Of a DNA stretch of 41,091 bases, positions 1 to 7,296 are shown in pieces. Below the pieces are notes generated by a model, which did no database searches, was not told where the DNA came from, and saw nothing but the letters and a program-made list of their open reading frames with translations. How positions within the stretch are numbered: the stretch's first letter is position 1; each line of letters opens with the position of its first letter. This stretch comes from Planctomycetales bacterium (lineage in GTDB: Bacteria; Planctomycetota; Planctomycetia; Isosphaerales; Isosphaeraceae): the NCBI GenBank assembly GCA_027452145.1, contig DAIDHB010000446.1, forward strand, positions 1-41,091, read 5' to 3'. Both the position numbers and the translations under genes were made by a program.

Positions 1-620
1 CCGGCCATCGCGGCATCCCGACGGCCCCGCCACCACGGGGCGAAGGTCACCGGCGGCGGCTGCATGCCGAAGAACGGATCATCGAGCCAGCCGAACAGCG
101 GCTCCGGATAGACGTAATACGACGACGACAGGTTGGGCGCGAGCATCCCATAGCCGGTCATCGACGGCGATGCCCCCATCGCCACGCGGAGGGTCGCGGC
201 GGTGTCGATCACCAGGTCGTCGCGGAAGCGGTAGCCGAGGGCGATCGCCATCTGCACCGCCGCGTCGTGGACCTGCTTCGTTCCGACCCGTCCCGCCAGG
301 ACGACGGTGCCGTCCTTCCACGCGACGTTGATGGCATACGGGGCCGTCAGCGGATTCGCCCGCAGCGCCCGCCACATCACGACCTCGGGCCGCTGCGAGG
401 CGGCGCTCGCCGGCAGGCCGCGGACGACCGCGGCGCTATCGGGCGGCGCCATCCGGGTCGAATCCGCCGGCGATGGGGCCAGGGCCCCGTAGGGCGACCG
501 CGAGGCCGATGCCGACGGCCACGCCGCCTGCTGGGCCGGGGCAATTGGAGCGGCGAGGGCCAGCACGAGCATGGCCAGCCCGCCGGACGTTGAGCGCAAC
601 GCGCCACCAGGATGGATCAT
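1..620 (-). CDS. Secreted BON-domain protein (3' end outside window)
   Basis: A minus-strand reading frame runs open from an ATG at 620 to the window edge (206 codons), so the C-terminus is missing. A GGGGAGGAAG Shine-Dalgarno lies just upstream of the ATG. The N-terminus MIHPGGALRS is followed by a hydrophobic stretch (LAMLVLALAAPIAPA) that looks like a signal peptide. Residues about 70-120 (EVVMWRALRANPLTAP, INVAWKDGTVVLAGRVG, DAAVQMAIAL) match the BON fold, which is thought to bind phospholipid or outer-membrane partners. After it comes a Tyr/Pro-rich stretch with YYVYPEPLFGW. The gene follows the transglutaminase-like gene in the same direction, and another BON gene lies further upstream. 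The BON call is by motif resemblance only. Confidence 0.7.
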   Translation of the reverse strand, partial: MIHPGGALRSTSGGLAMLVLALAAPIAPAQQAAWPSASASRSPYGALAPSPADSTRMAPPDSAAVVRGLPASAASQRPEVVMWRALRANPLTAPYAINVAWKDGTVVLAGRVGTKQVHDAAVQMAIALGYRFRDDLVIDTAATLRVAMGASPSMTGYGMLAPNLSSSYYVYPEPLFGWLDDPFFGMQPPPVTFAPWWRGRRDAAMA

Positions 621-741
621 CCGCTTCCTCCCCGCCGTGGAAGGTGTTTCCGACCGATGGACCGACTCCAGACGCCGCACGATCCCCCACATCGCAGTCT
701 ATTCGCGGGGAGTGGCCAGTGGCTAGGGGCTAGCGGCCGAT

Positions 742-786
742 GTCAGTCGCCGGGTCGGGCGTACCGGCGCCGTCAGTCGCCGGGTC
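742..786. repeat. Direct repeat, 15 bp twice
   Basis: GTCAGTCGCCGGGTC occurs at 742-756 and again at 772-786, a 30-bp period, in the 259-bp gap between the BON gene and the transglutaminase-like gene. Two copies only, with no sign of an array. The role is unknown; it may be an operator or a small local duplication. Confidence 0.4.
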
Positions 787-879
787 CTGCCGGAAGAGGA
801 AGCACCCCGCGACTCACGTCGCCGGTTCGCCGGAGTTCTCCGGGCGGGTATGGTCGTGCCGCCGTGGGCGACCGTGCGC

Positions 880-2397
880 TCACCGGATCTCGACCGGCTC
901 GATCTGGAGGCGGTTGACCACGGTGATCAGGGGCAGGAACGCCTCGAACGGGGTGACACCGTCGAGGCTCGACTCGGACAGCTTGATGTGGACGGCGTCC
1001 ACGGTCGTCTGGTTGTACGAGGGGTCGATCGCGATCCAGCGGTTGTTGGCGAAGACCTCGACCCACATGTGGTAGCCGAAGCCGCCCAGGTCGTCGACAT
1101 AGACCAGGCCGACGACGACCCGCGAGGGGACCCCGACGGCGCGGCACATGGCGGCGGCGAGAACCGAGTGCTCGGTGCAGTCGCCGCTGAGATTGCGGGC
1201 CACGTCGGCGGCCGAGGCAAACGCGATCTTGAAGTTCTTGTCCCGGATGTTCTGATGGACCCAGGCGTTGATGGCCGAGGCCTTCTTCCAGGGGTCGAGC
1301 ATCCCCCGGGTGACCCGCTGCGCCAGGGTGCGTACCCGGACATCATCGCTGTTGATGATGGCATTCGCCTTCAGGTACTGGGGCTCGACGTCGCCGGCCG
1401 CGGGCTGGCCGTCGACCGGGCCGACGGTCTGGACATCCAGCACCGCCGAATTCGGATCCTCCTTGTCGGGGCGGATCGACTGGCGAGAGTCGGCCGGGAA
1501 GACCTGGCCCGGCTCGGACTTCTCCAGCTTGATCCGGTAGAGGACGTGCCTGGTCCGTTCGGGGTCGGTGATCTTCCTGGGGACCTTCACGACCGATTCC
1601 AGGACCGTGTCGAACTGGTACGGGCCGGCCGGCGCCAGCGCGGCTTCCTTGTTCGTGCGGTAATAGACCATGCCGCCCATCACGTCCTGCTCGGACTTGA
1701 GGATCTGGCCCTCGGAGTCGACAAACACTCGCGAGTCGTACTGGTCGAGGTGCTTGCCCTTGAACCTGGTGATCTGGTCGACGCGGAGGAGCGGCCGCTT
1801 CGACCCGTCGCCCAGGAGGATGGGCTCGACCGAGTGGGCCTCGAGCGTGATGTCGCAGACCTTGTTCAGCTCGGGGATGTAGATCTTCAGCTCGCGTCGC
1901 TCGTGCTCCTTCATGGGCTGCCTGGCCATGCTCTGCTCGGCGCCGTACGGGCCGCGGACGTCGGGCGTCCAGGGGATCGTATCTTCCTGCATGCGGCCGC
2001 CGTTGTTGATCATCAGCCGCATCCGCTGCCTGGCCACGTCGACGTCGCCGTGCACGCGGATGTCCTGCTTGCCGCCCGAATCGGTGCGAGTATCCAGCCG
2101 CAGGACCTGGCCGTCGAGCGTCTCGATCGTGCCGTACATCAGCTTGACGAGCGACTCGTCCTCGCGGCGCTTCAGCCGCATCTCGACGTCGAGGCGGACG
2201 CGGCGGTAGTCCTTGCCGGTCTTCGGGTCGGAGACCTTCTCGACGAAGGTGTGCATGTGCCCGATCTTGGCGCCGCCGAGATACACGGCGTCCCACGATT
2301 CCTGGGCGCGGGCCGGGGCGCCGACCAGGAGCAGAGCGATCACCGCCGCCGCCATCGCCGGCAGCGGACGTCTCGGACGGGGGAATGTCCGCATCAT
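880..2397 (-). CDS. Secreted transglutaminase-like (papain-fold) protein
   Basis: A 505-residue protein. I chose the ATG at 2397 because it is preceded by GGGAAAGGG and opens a signal peptide (MMRTFPRPRR, then a hydrophobic stretch ending GAPARAQ). A further upstream in-frame start lacks support. Residues 30-330 form a beta-rich region of unknown function. The C-terminal third carries the transglutaminase core: Cys407 in SGDCTEHS, His443 in GYHMWVEV and Asp458 in IAIDPSYNQ, the expected Cys-His-Asp triad in order and spacing. Bacterial members of this superfamily mostly act as proteases or amidases; the substrate here is unknown. Export suggests a periplasmic or surface role. It is flanked by BON genes in the same direction. 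Confidence 0.85.
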   Translation of the reverse strand: MMRTFPRPRRPLPAMAAAVIALLLVGAPARAQESWDAVYLGGAKIGHMHTFVEKVSDPKTGKDYRRVRLDVEMRLKRREDESLVKLMYGTIETLDGQVLRLDTRTDSGGKQDIRVHGDVDVARQRMRLMINNGGRMQEDTIPWTPDVRGPYGAEQSMARQPMKEHERRELKIYIPELNKVCDITLEAHSVEPILLGDGSKRPLLRVDQITRFKGKHLDQYDSRVFVDSEGQILKSEQDVMGGMVYYRTNKEAALAPAGPYQFDTVLESVVKVPRKITDPERTRHVLYRIKLEKSEPGQVFPADSRQSIRPDKEDPNSAVLDVQTVGPVDGQPAAGDVEPQYLKANAIINSDDVRVRTLAQRVTRGMLDPWKKASAINAWVHQNIRDKNFKIAFASAADVARNLSGDCTEHSVLAAAMCRAVGVPSRVVVGLVYVDDLGGFGYHMWVEVFANNRWIAIDPSYNQTTVDAVHIKLSESSLDGVTPFEAFLPLITVVNRLQIEPVEIR

Positions 2398-2648
2398 GGG
2401 AGGCCCTTTCCCGATCGGTCGATCGAGTCGTGTCCAGGTGAGATGCCGCGCGGCCCACCCGGCCGGCGCGCGGGAGATCCGCGACCCCGGGGCGGCCACC
2501 CTCACAATATGGACGAAAAACCGCGGGCCCTCAAGTTCAACCCAGGCGGGACGGCGGGACGGCGGGGCGAGACACGACGGGCCGCACGGCCCGGCCAGAC
2601 GGCGGGCTCTGCCGCCTGATGACCGAGATGAGCTGCGTTCCGACCCAT

Positions 2649-2876
2649 TCAGCCGATCGTGATATTCTCGCAGAACCGGTCGCCGGAGAGCAGCTCGAGT
2701 GCCCCGTGCAGGGCGAGCTGCTTGGCGTGCCGCGAGGGGACCTGGCCGCTGACGACGACCTGACCGGCGACTTCCTCGACCACGAGGTTGCGGATGCGGC
2801 CGTGCGTGAGCTGCCGGACCTTCGTCTCGACCCGCTGGACCAGGCTGGTGGGCACTTCCTGACCGTCGCGAAGCAT
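2649..2876 (-). CDS. Small BON-domain protein
   Basis: A 75-residue protein starting at the ATG at 2876 (MLRDGQEVPTSLVQRVETKV). A longer in-frame start at 3095 would overlap the holA stop and run through an AT-rich promoter-like stretch, so I reject it. Most of the protein is one BON domain: an N-terminal helix (SLVQRVETKVRQL), strands with NLVVEEVAGQVVVSGQVPS, then a helix (HAKQLALHGALELL). No signal peptide is visible, so it is probably cytoplasmic or acts as a small adaptor. It lies 215 bp after holA and about 250 bp before the transglutaminase-like gene, all on the minus strand. Confidence 0.72.
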   Translation of the reverse strand: MLRDGQEVPTSLVQRVETKVRQLTHGRIRNLVVEEVAGQVVVSGQVPSRHAKQLALHGALELLSGDRFCENITIG

Positions 2877-2927
2877 GGGTGTTACTCTCGAGAAACGCAA
2901 TCCAGGGGCGCGATGCGAGCGGCGAAC

Positions 2928-2954
2928 GATCTTTATCGCGTTATAGATCTTTAT
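2928..2954 (-). promoter_or_regulatory. Twin ATAAAGATC sites upstream of the small BON gene
   Basis: On the minus strand ATAAAGATC occurs twice (2946-2954 and 2928-2936), 18 bp apart, close to two helical turns. They lie in an AT-rich island about 50 bp upstream of the BON start, with CTATAAC between them as a possible -10. The spacing suggests a tandem binding site for a regulator; no regulator is identified. Confidence 0.35.
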
Positions 2955-3091
2955 GGCAGTATCATGGTATCCCATCCCGCCTGAAAAGCAAGCGGCTCGA
3001 TCCGTGAAAATCTCGTGAAAGGCCGGTTGATCCGCGTGAAGGCCCCCCGATGGGCCAGGGCCGCCCGGAAAGATAAGGCGGACTTTTCCGG

Positions 3092-4108
3092 TCAATCGGT
3101 TCGGGGGCGCGAGAGGTTAGCAAGCAGTAGCTCGAGCACGGCGCGAGGCGGCAGGCTGCTGCCTCCCTTCAGATCCAGGTCGGCGCGGAGCAGGGTCGCT
3201 GGAAGCTGGTCGACCCGCCGGGGGCCGAGATGGGCGTGCTGTTTTCCGGTCTTCTCCACGGCGAAGGGAGGGACTCCGGCGATGCGGCAGGCCTCGTCGA
3301 GCGGCAGCCGGGCGGCCCGCAGTCGGCCCGCGTGGTGGACCTTCAGGAGCGAGGCGCTCATGGCCGCCAGGAGCATCACCGGGAACTCGCCGGCGGCCAT
3401 CAAATTATCTAGCAATTCTAGTGCCGGCGCGGCTTGACCCGTGGTCGCGGCGTCGAGGACCTTCCAGACCGTCTCGACCCGCCCGGCGTCGACCATCTTC
3501 GCCACGTCCGCCCGCTCGATCCGCCTCGATTCGCCCGCGTAGACAGCCAGCTTCTCGACCTCGGCGGCCAGGATGCCGATCTCCAGACCGGCCAGCTCCA
3601 CCAGCAGGTTCGCGGCCGGGCCGTCGAGCTCGGCGTCGCACCGCGTGCGGGCATACTCCTTTAGCCACGAGACGACCCTCGCCGTCTGGCGCTCGCCCAT
3701 AGGGCTACAGTCGATCGCCACCCCCAGCTTGTCGACGAGCTTCGCCAGGTTCGTCGTGGCCGTCCAGGTCTTCACCTGGAGCAGCAGCGTCCCCGACGCG
3801 CTGGGGCTGCCGACGTACGCCTCCAGGTCCTTGCGGTACTTCGTCACGAAGGTATCCGCTTCCTCGACGATCACCAGCCGCCGCTTGCTGAAGAACGGCA
3901 GCGTGAACAGTTCATCCCGCACGTCGGCCAGCGTCGCCTGTGCCCCGACGAACCGCGTGATGCCGCCCTCGGCGTCCCCCTCTGGAAACACCGCGCGCAC
4001 GACCGCTGCGATCGACTCGCGCACCAGGTAGTGATCCCCGCCGAAGACCGCATACACCGGTCGGCCGGATCCCTTCCCCGCGTCCTTCAACCAATCGAGC
4101 GAATGCAT
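3092..4108 (-). CDS. holA: DNA polymerase III subunit delta
   Basis: A 338-residue protein recognisable as the clamp-loader delta subunit, which opens the beta sliding clamp and loads it on DNA. The N-terminal part has YAVFGGDHYLVRESI, then LFTLPFFSKRRLVIVEEADTF, the standard HolA layout. The middle holds LLVELAGLEIGILAAEVEKL, and the C-terminal collar domain includes GEFPVMLLAAMSASLLKVHHAG. A TTG at 4117 is in frame, but AGGAGG sits directly against it. The same AGGAGG is 9 nt from the ATG at 4108, so I use the ATG. A perfect -10 (TATAAT) lies 34 nt upstream. It is divergent from the TetR gene. Confidence 0.93.
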   Translation of the reverse strand: MHSLDWLKDAGKGSGRPVYAVFGGDHYLVRESIAAVVRAVFPEGDAEGGITRFVGAQATLADVRDELFTLPFFSKRRLVIVEEADTFVTKYRKDLEAYVGSPSASGTLLLQVKTWTATTNLAKLVDKLGVAIDCSPMGERQTARVVSWLKEYARTRCDAELDGPAANLLVELAGLEIGILAAEVEKLAVYAGESRRIERADVAKMVDAGRVETVWKVLDAATTGQAAPALELLDNLMAAGEFPVMLLAAMSASLLKVHHAGRLRAARLPLDEACRIAGVPPFAVEKTGKQHAHLGPRRVDQLPATLLRADLDLKGGSSLPPRAVLELLLANLSRPRTD

Positions 4109-4141
4109 GGATGCCAACCTCCTGTCTCGGACTGACCTTCG

Positions 4142-4170
4142 ATTATAGAATGCAAATCGGCGGGAGGCGC
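4142..4170 (-). promoter_or_regulatory. Probable holA promoter
   Basis: A perfect TATAAT -10 on the minus strand at 4142-4147, with a poor -35 (GCGCCT at 4165-4170, 17-bp spacer). Transcription would start about 25 nt before the holA ATG, leaving a short leader that holds the AGGAGG. Confidence 0.5.
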
Positions 4171-4240
4171 TGGACGCATGGGCGTCGATGCGGGAAACCC
4201 GGGTCCTCCCGCAAAAGCGGCCGGGGCTTCCCGATTCGGC

Positions 4241-4254
4241 TCAATGATCATTGA
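4241..4254. promoter_or_regulatory. 14-bp perfect palindrome at the -35 of the TetR promoter
   Basis: TCAATGATCATTGA is a perfect palindrome whose right end overlaps the -35 hexamer TTGACG (4251-4256). It lies between holA and the TetR gene. Its position suits a second operator or an activator site; this is inference. Confidence 0.4.
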
Positions 4255-4278
4255 CGAACCGCCGAAGATGGATACAGT
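4251..4278 (+). promoter_or_regulatory. Promoter of the TetR-exporter operon
   Basis: -35 TTGACG (4251-4256, 5/6), 16-bp spacer, -10 TACAGT (4273-4278, 4/6). The predicted start, near 4285, falls at the left edge of the palindromic operator, so a bound repressor would block transcription initiation. Confidence 0.5.
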
Positions 4279-4284
4279 GGATTG

Positions 4285-4309
4285 AAACACCTGTTTGAAA
4301 CAGGTGTTT
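4285..4309. promoter_or_regulatory. 25-bp perfect palindromic operator for the TetR regulator
   Basis: Two perfect 12-bp arms, AAACACCTGTTT and AAACAGGTGTTT, flank a single G at 4297. The site lies just downstream of the -10 and 20 bp before the regulator's ATG, the usual place for autoregulation by a TetR dimer. The inner CTGTTTGAAACAG is the same symmetry. I infer binding by the adjacent regulator; it is not shown. Confidence 0.7.
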
Positions 4310-4329
4310 GGAGGGGGCCGGGAAAGCCA

Positions 4330-5016
4330 ATGGAACTGCAAGACGCGACACGGGATCGGTTGCTGGAGGCGGCGGGCCGCGAGTTCGCCGAGAGGGGATT
4401 CGAGTGCGCGCGGGTGCGTGGGATCTGCGACCGAGCGGGCGCGAACGTGGCGGCGGTGAACTACCACTTCGGCGACAAGGAGAAGCTGTACGTGGCGGCC
4501 GTGCTGGAGGCGCACCAACGCGGCTGCGCGTTCGCGGCCGAGCACGAGGCGATCGCCGGGGCGGGCGGGACGCCCGAGGATCGGCTGCGGGGGTTCATTC
4601 GCCACTTCCTGTCGCGGGTGCTGGCGGTGCACGAGCCGGACGACTGGCGGCACCTCCTGATCACGCGGGAGATGCTGCATCCGACGGAGGCCTCGGACAT
4701 CCTGATCCGCGAGGCGATCCGGCCGCGGTTCGAGCAGTTGGTGGGCATCCTGCGGGAGTTCTGCCCGGCGGCCGACGGGCGGCGATTGTCGGCCCTGGCG
4801 TTCAGCGTGATCGGCCAGTGCCTGCATTACAAGATGGCGAGGCCGATGGCCGAGCGGCTGATCGGCGCCGAGGGGATGGCGGCGCTGGACCTCGACTTCC
4901 TTTCGGGCCACATCGCGACGTTCTGCCTGGCGGCGCTCGGGCGGACGCCGCCGCTGGACGAGACCGGCGAGTCGAGAGAGGCGTCGGAGGTCCGGGATCG
5001 CGATGACAGTCCCTGA
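4330..5016 (+). CDS. TetR-family regulator, CecR-like
   Basis: A 228-residue regulator. The ATG at 4330 starts MELQDATRDRLLEAAGREFA; the open frame extends upstream only through the palindromic operator, so that part is excluded. Residues 5-55 form the TetR helix-turn-helix (FECARVRGICDRAGANVAAVNYHF, listed in part). The C-terminal part (REMLHPTEASDILIREAIRP, then VIGQCLHYKMARP) resembles the CecR/YbiH ligand domain (DUF1956). In E. coli, CecR controls the HlyD-ABC exporter ybhGFSR, and here the same kind of exporter follows at once. I infer an autoregulated repressor that is released by an exported or toxic compound. A REP-like hairpin separates it from the permease. Confidence 0.85.
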   Translation: MELQDATRDRLLEAAGREFAERGFECARVRGICDRAGANVAAVNYHFGDKEKLYVAAVLEAHQRGCAFAAEHEAIAGAGGTPEDRLRGFIRHFLSRVLAVHEPDDWRHLLITREMLHPTEASDILIREAIRPRFEQLVGILREFCPAADGRRLSALAFSVIGQCLHYKMARPMAERLIGAEGMAALDLDFLSGHIATFCLAALGRTPPLDETGESREASEVRDRDDSP

Positions 5017-5065
5017 CGTAATGGGGACAGGCTCCGAGTCTGCGAGGTGCCTGTCCCCATTGCGT
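5016..5065. repeat. REP-like inverted repeat, AATGGGGACAGGC family
   Basis: Perfect 13-bp arms AATGGGGACAGGC (5020-5032) and GCCTGTCCCCATT (5049-5061) enclose a 16-nt loop. With one mismatch the stem grows to 17 bp (5016-5065). It starts at the last base of the TetR stop codon and ends 21 bp before the permease ATG. Similar ATGGGGACAGG hairpins are familiar dispersed REP elements in many genomes, so I call it REP-like. It may also tune expression between the two genes. Confidence 0.65.
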
Positions 5066-5086
5066 CGGGTGCGGAGGGTCGAGGTG

Positions 5087-6286
5087 ATGGGGTGGATCGC
5101 GCTCAAGATGCTGGTCGGCGACCGGGCGAAGTTCCTGGGGATCGTCCTGGGGCTGACCTTCTCGGCGCTGCTCATCACGCAGCAGGGCTCGATTTTCTGC
5201 GGCCTGATGCTGCGCACCTGCGGCCAGGTGACGGATATCACCGGGGCCGACCTCTGGGTGATGGATGCGACGGTCCGCTATGTCGACGACGTCAAGCCGA
5301 TGCTGGAAAACAGCCTGTACCGGGTGCGGGGCGTGGAGGGCGTGCTCTGGGCGGTCCCGCTGTACAAGGGGCAGGCGAGGGTAAAGATCAGCCCCGAGGT
5401 GTCCGGCGGCAACCGGCCGGCGGTCATCGAGCAGGTGGTGCTGCTGGGCCTGGACGACTCGACGCTGGTGGGCGCTCCGCCCGAGCACCGCATCCTCGCC
5501 GGACGCCTGCGCGACCTGCGGCTGCCCGACGCGGTGATGGTCGACTGCGACCGCCTTCAGAAGCTCTACCCGGACGAGGACTGGAAGTCGCGGAAGCGGC
5601 TGGGCCGGGCGTTCTTCGACCGGTTCCTCCGCCGCCAGATCGAGATGAACGACCATCGCGCCGTGATCGTCGGCGTGTGCGAGGCGACCCGGACCTTCCA
5701 GACCAACCCGGTCGTGTATACAACCTACTCGCGGGCCAAGACCTTCGCCCCGCAAGAGCGCAAGGCGCTCTCCTACATCCTGGCGAAGACCGAGCCGGGC
5801 CTGGCCCCCGAGGCCGTGGCGCGCCGGATCAATTCCATGACCGGTCTCGGCGCCCACACCAGCCGCGACTTCATGTGGATGACGATCAACTATTACCTGC
5901 TCTACACGGGGATTCCCTTTAACTTCGGCATCACGGCGCTTCTGGGCTTCCTGGTGGGCACGGCGATCGCCGGGCAGACGTTCTACAACTTCGCGATCGA
6001 GAACATCAAGCAGTTCGGCGCGCTCAAGGCAATGGGGGCGACGAACACGCGGATCGTGGGCATGATCCTGCTCCAGGCGATGGCGGTGGGCCTGCTGGGC
6101 TACGGCCTGGGAGTCGGCATGGCGGCGGGGTTCGGCTGGATGGTCCGCGACAGCGAGCTGGCGTATTTCACCCCCTGGCGGCTGCTGCCGATCACGGCCG
6201 GGGCGATCGTGCTGATCTGCGTCCTGTCCAGCCTGCTAAGCGTGCTACGGGTGGTGCGGCTCGAGCCGGCGATCGTGTTCCGTTGA
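5087..6286 (+). CDS. FtsX-type ABC transporter permease (DevC-like)
   Basis: A 399-residue inner-membrane permease. I chose the ATG at 5087 (MGWIALKMLVGDRAKFLG) because GGAGG lies 13 nt upstream and the longer frame would run through the REP hairpin. Topology is that of FtsX/MacB/DevC permeases: one N-terminal helix (LGIVLGLTFSALLITQQG), a periplasmic domain of about 230 residues, then three C-terminal helices (ITALLGFLVGTAIAG, AVGLLGYGLGVGMAAGFGW, ITAGAIVLICVLSSLLSV) and the ending LEPAIVFR. FGALKAMGATN before helix 3 is the usual coupling region. It is followed by its ATPase and a fusion protein, which favours a tripartite exporter. The substrate is unknown. Confidence 0.85.
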   Translation: MGWIALKMLVGDRAKFLGIVLGLTFSALLITQQGSIFCGLMLRTCGQVTDITGADLWVMDATVRYVDDVKPMLENSLYRVRGVEGVLWAVPLYKGQARVKISPEVSGGNRPAVIEQVVLLGLDDSTLVGAPPEHRILAGRLRDLRLPDAVMVDCDRLQKLYPDEDWKSRKRLGRAFFDRFLRRQIEMNDHRAVIVGVCEATRTFQTNPVVYTTYSRAKTFAPQERKALSYILAKTEPGLAPEAVARRINSMTGLGAHTSRDFMWMTINYYLLYTGIPFNFGITALLGFLVGTAIAGQTFYNFAIENIKQFGALKAMGATNTRIVGMILLQAMAVGLLGYGLGVGMAAGFGWMVRDSELAYFTPWRLLPITAGAIVLICVLSSLLSVLRVVRLEPAIVFR

Positions 6287-6351
6287 GTCGGGGGCCGATG
6301 CGGCGAGCGGAGATTGGCGGGGGTTCCGTCTCGATTGGACGAGGGGTCGTC

Positions 6352-7152
6352 ATGACGATCGCGACCATGATGCGCGAGGCTCAATCGCAGTCGGCCGGCG
6401 CGGATTCGACGGGGGCGTCCGGCTCCGCCCCCGCGGTCGCGGTGCGAGTCCGCGGGCTGACCAAGGGCTTCGGCGCGGGCGAGCAGCGGGTCCAGGCGCT
6501 GCGGGGCATCGACTGGGACGTGTACTGCGGGCAGCTCACGATGATCGTCGGGCCGTCCGGATGCGGCAAGACGACGCTCCTCTCGGTGATCGCCGGCATC
6601 CTCAACTGCGACGAGGGCGAGGTCGAGATCTTCGGCCGGGCGCTGTCGGCGATGGGCGACCGCGGGCGCACGAGATTCCGGGCGGAGAACATCGGCTTCG
6701 TGTTCCAGCAATACAACCTGCTGCCGGCGCTGACGGCCGCCGAGAACGCGGCGATCCCGCTGGTGATCGCCGGCTGGCCGCGCGAGCGGGCCGTGCGCCG
6801 CGCGGGCGAGGTGCTCTCGAGCCTGGGCATGGGGAAGAAGCTCGCGAGCCTGCCGGGCCAGCTCTCGGGCGGCCAGATGCAGCGAGTGGCGATCGCGCGG
6901 GCCCTGGTGCACGAGCCCCGGCTCCTGGTCTGCGACGAGCCGACCGCCGCGCTGGATCACGAGACGGGGCTCTCGGTGATGAACCTCATGCGCCAGGCCG
7001 CGGTGCGCCCCGACCGGGCGGTCGTGGTGGTCACTCACGACAACCGAGTCTTCGGCTTCGGCGACCGCGTCGCCCACATGGACGACGGCCGGATCGTCCG
7101 CATCGACGAGCAGGCCGTCGAGGGGGCGGAGCCCGGCACGATCGGCGAGTAA
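6352..7152 (+). CDS. ABC transporter ATP-binding protein (DevA/LolD/MacB-like)
   Basis: A 266-residue ATPase that would power the permease just upstream. From the ATG at 6352: Walker A GPSGCGKTT at 67-75, Q-loop VFQQYNLLPAL near 117-127, signature LSGGQ at 171-175, Walker B LLVCDE at 191-196, D-loop ALD, and the switch histidine in VTHDN at 229. This is the LolD/MacB/DevA class. A TTG at 6283 overlaps the permease stop and is in frame, but the extra residues are low complexity. The ATG has AGGGG 6 nt upstream, so I prefer it. The first 30 residues before the ABC fold are Ala/Ser-rich and unusual. Confidence 0.9.
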   Translation: MTIATMMREAQSQSAGADSTGASGSAPAVAVRVRGLTKGFGAGEQRVQALRGIDWDVYCGQLTMIVGPSGCGKTTLLSVIAGILNCDEGEVEIFGRALSAMGDRGRTRFRAENIGFVFQQYNLLPALTAAENAAIPLVIAGWPRERAVRRAGEVLSSLGMGKKLASLPGQLSGGQMQRVAIARALVHEPRLLVCDEPTAALDHETGLSVMNLMRQAAVRPDRAVVVVTHDNRVFGFGDRVAHMDDGRIVRIDEQAVEGAEPGTIGE

Positions 7153-7296
7153 TCGATTTTCGCTTATTTGCTTCCTGGTCTCTGCTCTCCGGCCTTGGAT
7201 TCTGGCCTTCGGTTTTGTGCCGTCGGGTCTCAGCTCTCCGGCCCCGGAGGGCTCGTCGCGGGGTTGCCGGCCTTGCCGGCGGAGGACATTCGAGCC

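Noticed and set aside
850..2619. A 589-codon plus-strand frame opposite the transglutaminase-like gene
   Set aside because: The Cys-His-Asp triad and signal peptide are on the minus strand; the other frame shows no domain.
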